From assembly GCA_003162615.1 (NCBI GenBank), contig PMNG01000059.1, positions 3,534 through 28,201 on the forward strand: 24,668 nucleotides of DNA, given 5' to 3'. Below the pieces are notes generated by a model. It saw only the letters and a list, made by a program, of their open reading frames with translations, was not told the origin of the DNA and searched no databases. Position 1 is the first letter of the stretch. Every line of letters begins with the position of its first letter. The translations under genes and the position numbers were made by a program. Below, one piece after another: positions 7,987 through 14,189 of the stretch. The stretch comes from Methanothrix sp. GTDB lineage: Archaea > Halobacteriota > Methanosarcinia > Methanotrichales > Methanotrichaceae.

Positions 7987-8174
7987 TTACTTCTGGATCC
8001 ATGATCGCGGAAAGGCTATGAATAGCGTGATCCGCCAGCCAAAAGCCAGAAGGAACACTCCGCTGCCAAACATAACCAAAACAGCCGATCTGGGTGCCCA
8101 AGCCATTATGCCTATCGATAACAAGCTCAATAATGCACCACAAGTCAGTAATGCTATGGCTTATTAAAGTACAT
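7987..8174 (-). pseudogene. Small two-helix membrane protein gene with a one-base frameshift
   Basis: The minus strand has an ATG at 8172-8174 preceded by GGAG seven bases away. It encodes MYFNKP and then hits TAG. If one base is added at 8158-8160, the frame continues as IALLTCGALLSLLSIGIM, a polar APRSA turn, AVLVMFGSGVFLLAFGW and a basic end, stopping at TAA 7987-7989. The result is about 62 residues with two membrane spans and a ribosome binding site, which is hard to explain by chance. Without correction the longest intact frame from an ATG is 39 residues (8104-8106). It could be a decayed gene or a sequence error. The family is unknown. Confidence 0.5.
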
Positions 8175-8719
8175 CCACTTTCTCCTTTACAATTCGAGCT
8201 GCAGATTACAATTACCGATTCGGCTTATTGCAAGTTTCTCTGCCTATGCATTAATAAGTATCAATAGTCAGTAAGATCAATTTGTGTGTAAAAGAGTTTC
8301 TACAGATTTAGTTTGTTTACACTGGAGCAAAAGATCCTAATTAGGATACCTATCTAGGTTTCAAAAAGTTCGTTGGAACAACCTTGTGCACTTGATAGAA
8401 CACGAACACCAAGAATATCCACAATAGCAAATACGAGTGCCGATGCAGTTTGGGTATAAAATATTTTGCAAGAGCCTCAATACCAAGATTTCATGGCAAT
8501 GATATTAATATTTACAATACAATAATACTAATTTAATTACTAATGTATGTGTCTGAATTAGAAAATTGTAGTTAAAAATTTCTTGATATTTTCCACAAAA
8601 ATATAGATTAACTTAAAGATTCTGAAATATATGTAGTTTAAATTAAGGAAAATAGAGAAACTTCATATACTACTACGACTACATAACCGATAATAAAAAT
8701 TTTGGAGGTAAAAGAGAAT
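8175..8719. other. AT-rich gene-poor stretch, with a possible broken small membrane ORF at 8350-8494
   Basis: Nothing complete is visible. On the minus strand a frame ending at TAG 8350-8352 encodes ALAKYFIPKLHRHSY, a hydrophobic helix (LLLWIFLVFVFYQV) and a basic tail KPR. It has no start codon in frame. An ATG at 8492-8494 would join it if one A of the local A run were removed, but no ribosome binding site is seen, so support is weak. The stretch 8480-8700 is very AT-rich and probably holds the promoter of the downstream secreted-protein gene; CATATACTA near 8665 is a candidate TATA element. Confidence 0.3.
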
Positions 8720-9505
8720 ATGACCGCAATTTTGAAAGGAGCCATGCTGGCATTGGGCCTTCTGTTAATTCTGAGCTCGGCATGGGCTTCGGAATGTACT
8801 TACGGAAGCAAGGTTCAGGCGGGAGATAGCGATGTTGGTCTACCACTATCAGCATTTTCGGCTGTAGGTATCCCGCCCCAGACTTTTGCCTGGGTGGGTT
8901 ATTGGGATATAGGTTCTAGCCCAGGAATATACGATGATAAGGATGTTGCATATCTGCAATTCGGCAGCGTACCCGGCCCAGGTGCCCTGAAGGCAGTAAG
9001 GGAAAATAATATTCGACTGACTGAGTGGGGACCCTATCCAGCTGGATCGTACGTACAGGCGGGAGATCAAGATATGGGTCAACATCTTATACCATTACCA
9101 CCTGCAATACCCGTGGGACTTGCATGCGGCTTTTATTTCCTAAATGTAGTGGGAGGACCAGGATACGATCTAGGCGATCCAGTCTATTTAAAAACCCAAG
9201 TAAATGCTCCGCCCTTGACACTAACTACAAATGATATTAGAATAACTGGATACGACAATTATACCCCAGGTTCAAAGGTATCTCTGGGTGATTCGGATGC
9301 CGGAAAACTATTAACCCGATTCAAGGGCGTGGCCGCAGGTGGCCCTGTGGTTGCCACAGTGCCAACTCCTACGGCGCAACTTGCCTTCTTCAATGCGAAT
9401 GGCAATATAGCAGGAGCTCTTCCAATCTATGATAATGGAGACCAAGTTTACCTTGATGTACCACCATTGAATGTCGTATCTCCAAACGATATAAGGCTAT
9501 TTTGA
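8720..9505 (+). CDS. Secreted protein with three internal repeats
   Basis: A 261-residue protein. The ATG at 8720 is preceded by GGAGGT ten bases upstream; a TTG at 8702 is part of that site and unlikely. Residues 1-25 form a signal peptide (basic KG, hydrophobic ALGLLLILSSA, cleavage near ASE). The mature part consists of repeated units: YGSKVQAGDSDVG, AGSYVQAGDQDMG and PGSKVSLGDSDAG begin units, and each unit closes with NDIRL or NDIRI. The spacing of about 80 residues suggests three copies of one small extracellular domain. No enzyme motif is seen. It is monocistronic, with AT-rich sequence before and a strong T tract after. The family is not recognised; surface location is inferred from the signal peptide. 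Confidence 0.8.
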   Translation: MTAILKGAMLALGLLLILSSAWASECTYGSKVQAGDSDVGLPLSAFSAVGIPPQTFAWVGYWDIGSSPGIYDDKDVAYLQFGSVPGPGALKAVRENNIRLTEWGPYPAGSYVQAGDQDMGQHLIPLPPAIPVGLACGFYFLNVVGGPGYDLGDPVYLKTQVNAPPLTLTTNDIRITGYDNYTPGSKVSLGDSDAGKLLTRFKGVAAGGPVVATVPTPTAQLAFFNANGNIAGALPIYDNGDQVYLDVPPLNVVSPNDIRLF

Positions 9506-9506
9506 A

Positions 9507-9524
9507 TTTTTATTTTCTTTTTTT
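9507..9524 (+). terminator. T-rich terminator of the secreted-repeat protein gene
   Basis: Directly after the TGA comes a run with only three non-T bases (TTTTTATTTTCTTTTTTT pattern). Archaeal RNA polymerase stops efficiently at such tracts without a hairpin. Confidence 0.6.
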
Positions 9525-9835
9525 GCAATTCTACATTCCACATTAACTTGCTAAGTATTGGTCATATAGAGTGCATCTAATCCGAATTCTATAACATAGC
9601 GATCTAGACATTGAAATTTATTACACTGCACCACATTGGAACCAGGAAATGATTCCCACCACCTCCTTGTCCAATAAAACTGTATAGATGGTTAAACCGT
9701 TAGCAGATTTATGCTTGAACGGATATGCGCATTTGCTCGAAATCGTCTTTCGATCTCAAGTCCTGGATGATCTTATCAGCATCTAACCCAAACGTTATAT
9801 TACATAGCCGGTAATGGCCTTATGGAGAGATCCCC
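9525..9835. promoter_or_regulatory. fdhA upstream region: TATA box and dyad
   Basis: TTATATTA at 9795-9802 is a likely TATA element, placing the start of transcription near 9823. The fdhA ribosome binding site GGAG (9824-9827) follows at once. A perfect dyad, TCGAAA and TTTCGA around a five-base spacer, lies at 9737-9753, about 40 bases upstream of the TATA box, and could be a regulator site. A minus-strand frame through 9709-9810 reads as a plausible 30-residue tail (DADKIIQDLRSKDDFEQMRI) but has no start codon. Confidence 0.4.
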
Positions 9836-11860
9836 TTGGAAAAGATACACACCACCTGCGTCTACTGCGGGTGTGGCTGCGGCCTATTTCTGCACGTTGA
9901 AAGCGGAAAGGTGGTGGGAGCCTCGCCTTCTTCTTCTCATCCACTATCTCAGGGCAGACTATGCATCAAGGGCTGGCTCGGCGCAGAGTTCGTAAACCAC
10001 CCCGACCGCCTGAAGACGCCTCTGATTCGCAGTGGAGAGCGATTGCTCAAGGCGGAATGGGATGAGGTGTTATCCCTCATAACCGCGAGGTTCAAGGAGA
10101 TCAAAGACCGCTGTGGCCCCGACTCTATTGCGATCCTAACCTCGGCCAAGGGAACAAACGAAGAGAACTACTTGCTGATGAAGCTGGCTCGGGCGGGTTT
10201 TGGAACCAACAATGTTGATCATGTGGCCAGGCTCTGCCACGCACCAACGGTAGCAGGCTTAAGCTATGCCTTTGGAAGCGGAGCTATGACCAACCCCATC
10301 AGCAGCCTGGCACAAGCTGATGCCATCCTGATCGTCGGTTCGAACACTACAGAGCAGCATCCTCTAGTGGCATTTCACATGTTGCGGGGCAAGGCCAGAG
10401 GTGCTAAGATTATCGCAGTGGACCCCAGAAGAACTCAGATAGCAGACCTGGCAGAACTCCATCTTTCGCCCCGCCTGGGAACAGACATCGCATGGATCAA
10501 CTGTTTCCTGAACGTCATAATCCAGGAAGGGCTGATAGATGAAGAATTCATATCCAAGAGAACGACCGGTTTTGATGAAGTTCGCGAGGCTGTCTCCAAG
10601 TACACTCCCGAAGCTGCTGAGAAGATCACGGGCATCCCAGCCCATAAACTTCGCGAGGCGGCCCTGGCTTACGGCTCAGCAGACCGAGCTGCAATCGTCT
10701 ACGCCATGGGTATAACCCAGCATACCACCGGCACGGATAACGTACAGGCCCTGGCAAACCTGGCCCTGGCGACGGGTAACGTGGGAATGGAAGGCACAGG
10801 CGTGTATCCCCTTCGCGGACACCAGAACGTCCAGGGGGCTTGCGATATGGGTGCCCTACCTGACCTTTACTCGGGATACCAGCGCGTTGCCCAGGCCCGT
10901 GAAAAGTTCGAACAGGCTTGGTCCACACCTCTTCCAGAGAATCCGGGGCTGACTGCCCTGGAGATGATAGACGCGGCAAAAGAGGGCAGAGTTAAAGGCC
11001 TCCTCGTAGTCGGCGAGAATCCAATGATGAGCTACCCCGACCGAAATAGGGTTAAGCAGGCTCTTGAGACCCTGGAGTTCCTGGTGGTCTGTGACATCTT
11101 CCCGACAGAGACGACTGAGCTGGCGGATGTTGTCCTTCCTGCTGCGTCCTTTGCAGAGAAGGACGGCACCTTCACCAGCACGGAACGACGGATCCAACTT
11201 ATCCGTCAGGCACTGCCGCCCTGTGGTGAGAGCAGGCCCGAGTGGGTTGTGGTCGCAGATCTCCTGTCCAGGTTTGGCGTGGCGGCGGATTACAGGTCGC
11301 CGGCCGATGTGATGGAGGAGATTGCGAGAGTCACTCCAATCTACGGAGGAGTCAGCTATGATCGTTTGGGCACTGGAGGCCTGCAGTGGCCATGCCCTTC
11401 CAAGGACCACCCCGGCACCGGAATCCTACATGCTGAGAAGTTCTCGGTTGGCTTGGCCAGGTTTCGTCCCGTGGAGCACAAAGAGCCGTTCGAGGCTCCC
11501 GAGGAAGAGTTTCCTCTGCTTCTGACCACCGGCAGAAGTCTGTATCACTTCCATACAGGCACCATGACCAGGAGGACCTCTCTCCTGGACAGAGAGGTTC
11601 CTGGCCCTTACGTGGAGATGAACCCCGAAGATGCTAAAAAGTTTGGGGTCAGAGGCGGCCAGAAGGTCGTTGTTGAGTCCAGAAGAGGACAGCTTTACAT
11701 GGATGCCAGGCTTACCCTTGACGTTCCGAAGGGTACTCTGTTCGTGCCCTTCCACTTCAGCGAGGCCTGCGCAAACGTGCTGACCAGCCAGGCATTGGAC
11801 CCGAAGTCCAAGATACCTGAGTTCAAGGTGACTGCAGCAAGGGTCAGAAGGGCAGATTAG
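9836..11860 (+). CDS. fdhA: Formate dehydrogenase catalytic subunit (FdhA), cysteine type
   Basis: FdhA oxidises formate to CO2, or runs in reverse, on a bis-pyranopterin Mo or W centre. This 674-residue protein has the N-terminal [4Fe-4S] set C8, C11, C15 and C43, and the active-site pair C134-H135 in ARLCHAPTVAG, with Cys where some homologues carry selenocysteine. It also has GITQHTTGTDNVQ and LRGHQNVQGACDMG, typical of formate dehydrogenases, and a C-terminal molybdopterin-dinucleotide domain from about residue 550. The start is TTG at 9836, eight bases after GGAG; no better start exists before the cysteine motif. It leads an operon with an iron-sulfur subunit and a flavoprotein, not with the F420-binding FdhB usual in methanogens. 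Another substrate is possible but the active-site motifs favour formate. Confidence 0.88.
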   Translation: MEKIHTTCVYCGCGCGLFLHVESGKVVGASPSSSHPLSQGRLCIKGWLGAEFVNHPDRLKTPLIRSGERLLKAEWDEVLSLITARFKEIKDRCGPDSIAILTSAKGTNEENYLLMKLARAGFGTNNVDHVARLCHAPTVAGLSYAFGSGAMTNPISSLAQADAILIVGSNTTEQHPLVAFHMLRGKARGAKIIAVDPRRTQIADLAELHLSPRLGTDIAWINCFLNVIIQEGLIDEEFISKRTTGFDEVREAVSKYTPEAAEKITGIPAHKLREAALAYGSADRAAIVYAMGITQHTTGTDNVQALANLALATGNVGMEGTGVYPLRGHQNVQGACDMGALPDLYSGYQRVAQAREKFEQAWSTPLPENPGLTALEMIDAAKEGRVKGLLVVGENPMMSYPDRNRVKQALETLEFLVVCDIFPTETTELADVVLPAASFAEKDGTFTSTERRIQLIRQALPPCGESRPEWVVVADLLSRFGVAADYRSPADVMEEIARVTPIYGGVSYDRLGTGGLQWPCPSKDHPGTGILHAEKFSVGLARFRPVEHKEPFEAPEEEFPLLLTTGRSLYHFHTGTMTRRTSLLDREVPGPYVEMNPEDAKKFGVRGGQKVVVESRRGQLYMDARLTLDVPKGTLFVPFHFSEACANVLTSQALDPKSKIPEFKVTAARVRRAD

Positions 11861-11861
11861 A

Positions 11862-12851
11862 ATGAAAGCCTTGCTATCCAGGGATATGCTGATCCCCTTC
11901 CTTACGGAGATTGGCAAAAAGCTAGAGGTGGTGGCTCCAGTGTTGGCCAACGGAGAAAGAGTCTTTTGCACCTGGACAGGTCAACCCCTTGCCTTGGATG
12001 AGAATCCCCTCAATCCGCCAGCAGAGTTCCTTCTGCCCCAGAGAGAGACCCTTTTCAGATACGTCCAGGAGAGCGGAAGATACACCTTTGAGGAGGAGCG
12101 ACCTATTTCAAGATTGATGTTTGGCATCAGGCCGTGCGATCTGCGGGCTGTTTCTGTCCTGGACAGAATATTCGGGGCGGACCCCCGAGACAATCATTAT
12201 CTGAGCCGCAGGAGGTCGACGTTGGTGGCGGCAATGAACTGTCCAAAACCACTTGAAGGTTGCCGGTGTTACCAGCTCGGATCAGGACCGGAGGTCAAGG
12301 ACGATTACGACCTGCTCATCACGGAGATTGAAGCAGGATACCTGGTTGAGGCCGGTTCGCCCGCGGGCATTTTGATGCTCAGCGATCATTCCGAGTTCTT
12401 CCTGGATGCTACAAACGCACAACTGAAGGAGAGAGACAGACTAATGAGGGAGGCTGAAGAACAGGTCAAGGTCCGCTCGGACATTTCACTTCAGAAGATG
12501 CATGACATAATATTGGCGGCTGACTGGGAAACGCTAGGCAGAGAGTGCTTAAGCTGCGGGGGATGCACATTTGTCTGTCCGGTATGCCACTGCTTCAACA
12601 TCATAGACCTGGGCATCCCCGATGGAGAACGAGTGAGATGCAGAGACACTTGCATACTCTCAGGCTTCTCCCGGATGACCAGCGGCGCCAACCCGCGTAG
12701 AACTCCGGGAGAGAGAATGCACAACTGGTACCTGGATAAGTTCGAGTACATTCCCCAGAAGACAGGCCTACCCGGTTGCGTCGGCTGCGGAAGATGCACT
12801 CGGGTCTGTCTGGCAGAGATCGACAGGTGGAAGCTGGAGGCGGTGCGGTGA
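11862..12851 (+). CDS. Iron-sulfur subunit, HydB/AsrA/FloxB-like
   Basis: A 329-residue protein of the family that includes the beta subunit of archaeal sulfhydrogenase (HydB), subunit A of anaerobic sulfite reductase and FloxB. The N-terminal two thirds contain the family signature GIRPCDLRAVSVLDR (88-102) and the cysteine patch NCPKPLEGCRC. The C-terminal third holds two [4Fe-4S] motifs, C229/C232/C235/C239 followed by PVCHCFN, and C306/C309/C312/C316. These subunits relay electrons between a flavoprotein and a catalytic partner. The gene starts one base after the fdhA stop and overlaps the next gene by four bases, so the three products very probably form one complex. The exact name cannot be chosen from sequence alone. 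Confidence 0.85.
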   Translation: MKALLSRDMLIPFLTEIGKKLEVVAPVLANGERVFCTWTGQPLALDENPLNPPAEFLLPQRETLFRYVQESGRYTFEEERPISRLMFGIRPCDLRAVSVLDRIFGADPRDNHYLSRRRSTLVAAMNCPKPLEGCRCYQLGSGPEVKDDYDLLITEIEAGYLVEAGSPAGILMLSDHSEFFLDATNAQLKERDRLMREAEEQVKVRSDISLQKMHDIILAADWETLGRECLSCGGCTFVCPVCHCFNIIDLGIPDGERVRCRDTCILSGFSRMTSGANPRRTPGERMHNWYLDKFEYIPQKTGLPGCVGCGRCTRVCLAEIDRWKLEAVR

Positions 12852-13660
12852 ACCAGTACATACCTATGCAGGCTGAGATTGTGGACATCGATGTAGAGTC
12901 TTCCAACACCTACCTGATATCTCTCCAGCTGCTGGGGGATGTGGATTTAAGCTATACTCCGGGCCAGTTCGTCATGGTCTCTGTGATGGGCCTGGGAGAG
13001 TGTCCGATATCCATAACCTCCACGCCCACCAGACACACTCTGCAGCTCTGCATACGAAGGGCCGGACGGATTACAAACGGCATAATGGACAGCAGGATCG
13101 GGGACGTTCTCGGCATCAGAGGGCCATGTGGAAACGGTTTTCCCTTGAAGGAGATGAAGAAGGACATCTTGATTGCCGGTGGCGGCTCCGGCTTTGCCAC
13201 TCTCCGCTCGCTCATAAACTACATCGTGGATCGGCGCAGCGAGTTCGGGAAGGCTGCTGTGGCCTACGGTGCAAGGACGAGGCAAGACCTCTACTTCATG
13301 CAGGAGTACAAAGGCTGGCAGCGGGCGGGGATAGATGTGGGAATCACGGTGGACATCGGAGACGAGAGATGGAAAGGGAACGTGGGTCTGGTTACTTCCC
13401 TGATGGACAAGTTCGAGATCTACGGCGGATCGGCTGCCATTTGCGGCCCGCCGGTTATGATCAATGCAGTGGCTGCCAAGCTCATGAAGGAGAAAGGATT
13501 CGACCACTCCGACATCTATGTCTCAATGGAGAGGCATATGAAGTGCGGAGTGGGTAAGTGCGAGCACTGCATGATCGGCCCATTCCACGCCTGCCAGGAT
13601 GGTCCTGTCTTCACCTACGATAAACTGACGCGAATCTTCCGGAGTTTGGGTGAGGTATAG
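12848..13660 (+). CDS. FAD/NAD(P)-binding subunit, HydG/AsrB/FloxA-like
   Basis: A 270-residue flavoprotein of the ferredoxin-NADP reductase/PyrK superfamily. Residues 1-95 form the FAD barrel (TPGQFVMVS, then CPISITSTP in place of the common RxYS). The NAD(P)-binding domain has IAGGGSG (109-115) and CGPPVM (199-204). A C-terminal [2Fe-2S] set is C233, C238, C241 and C249 in the PyrK-like pattern. The GTG start at 12848 overlaps the previous stop (GTGA) and has GGAGG seven bases before it; the frame is open further upstream inside the preceding gene but that part is not homologous. Relatives oxidise or reduce NAD(P)H. Together with FdhA and the iron-sulfur subunit it suggests formate:NAD(P) electron transfer; the cofactor preference is not visible. 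Confidence 0.87.
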   Translation: MNQYIPMQAEIVDIDVESSNTYLISLQLLGDVDLSYTPGQFVMVSVMGLGECPISITSTPTRHTLQLCIRRAGRITNGIMDSRIGDVLGIRGPCGNGFPLKEMKKDILIAGGGSGFATLRSLINYIVDRRSEFGKAAVAYGARTRQDLYFMQEYKGWQRAGIDVGITVDIGDERWKGNVGLVTSLMDKFEIYGGSAAICGPPVMINAVAAKLMKEKGFDHSDIYVSMERHMKCGVGKCEHCMIGPFHACQDGPVFTYDKLTRIFRSLGEV

Positions 13661-13759
13661 CTAAAAGGATTGTTAACTCCATTTTGCGCTGCCGTTCTTC
13701 TTCAAAACCAATTCTTCATCGAAAAGATAGATATCATACATCTTCTAACGTGAGGCAAG

Positions 13760-14104
13760 ATGCCCAATTTCAAAGTTCTGCTAGAGGGTGCCTGGCTGGT
13801 CAGAGATGTCAAGACTGAGGACGACGCTATCGGTGTTGCCATCTCCGAGGCGGGTAAAAGGTTGAACCTGAGAAAGATGGAGTTCGTGGAGGTAGAGGTC
13901 GGCCAGTCGAGCTGTCCAAACTGCGGCGAGGATATCGAAGGAGTCATCCTCGTTGCTGGAACCGCACTTGTTGGTATGCTGTTTGAGATGAAGATCTTCA
14001 ACGCCGAGAGCGAAGAGCACGCAGGACGCATAGCCAAGTCGATGATAGGCAAAGCGCTAGGTTCCATTCCCCTCAGTGTGGTAGAGGTCGAGGAGATGGA
14101 TTAG
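13760..14104 (+). CDS. DUF555 family protein (archaeal UPF0212 type)
   Basis: A 114-residue protein that matches the conserved archaeal DUF555 family. It opens MPNFKVLLEGAWLVRDVKT, has a CPNC pair near residues 53-56 (SSCPNCGEDIEGVI) and a hydrophobic segment ILVAGTALVGMLFEMKIF. The family is widespread in euryarchaea, usually about this length, and has no settled function; the two cysteines could be part of a metal site. The ATG at 13760 is preceded by GTGAGG. It follows the fdh operon by 100 bases, has its own upstream region, and is convergent with the helicase gene. T-rich sequence at 14157-14162 may end its transcript. Confidence 0.85.
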   Translation: MPNFKVLLEGAWLVRDVKTEDDAIGVAISEAGKRLNLRKMEFVEVEVGQSSCPNCGEDIEGVILVAGTALVGMLFEMKIFNAESEEHAGRIAKSMIGKALGSIPLSVVEVEEMD

Positions 14105-14189
14105 GTCTTAAATTAGCTTACACAGTTAGTTCTAGCTTACTTATCCAGTTTATCGATCTTTTTATCGACCTTCTAACTCTCGATTTTGC

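Noticed and set aside
9709..9810. Minus-strand frame with a protein-like 30-residue tail upstream of fdhA
   Set aside because: No start codon is present and a stop lies just upstream; it overlaps the fdhA promoter. Too short to tell from chance.
9836..11860. Selenocysteine in FdhA
   Set aside because: The active-site codon reads Cys (ARLCHAP) and there is no in-frame TGA within the gene.
12776..12847. Earlier start for the flavoprotein inside the iron-sulfur subunit gene
   Set aside because: The added residues are an out-of-frame reading of the preceding cysteine motif; the GTG at 12848 has GGAGG at good spacing.
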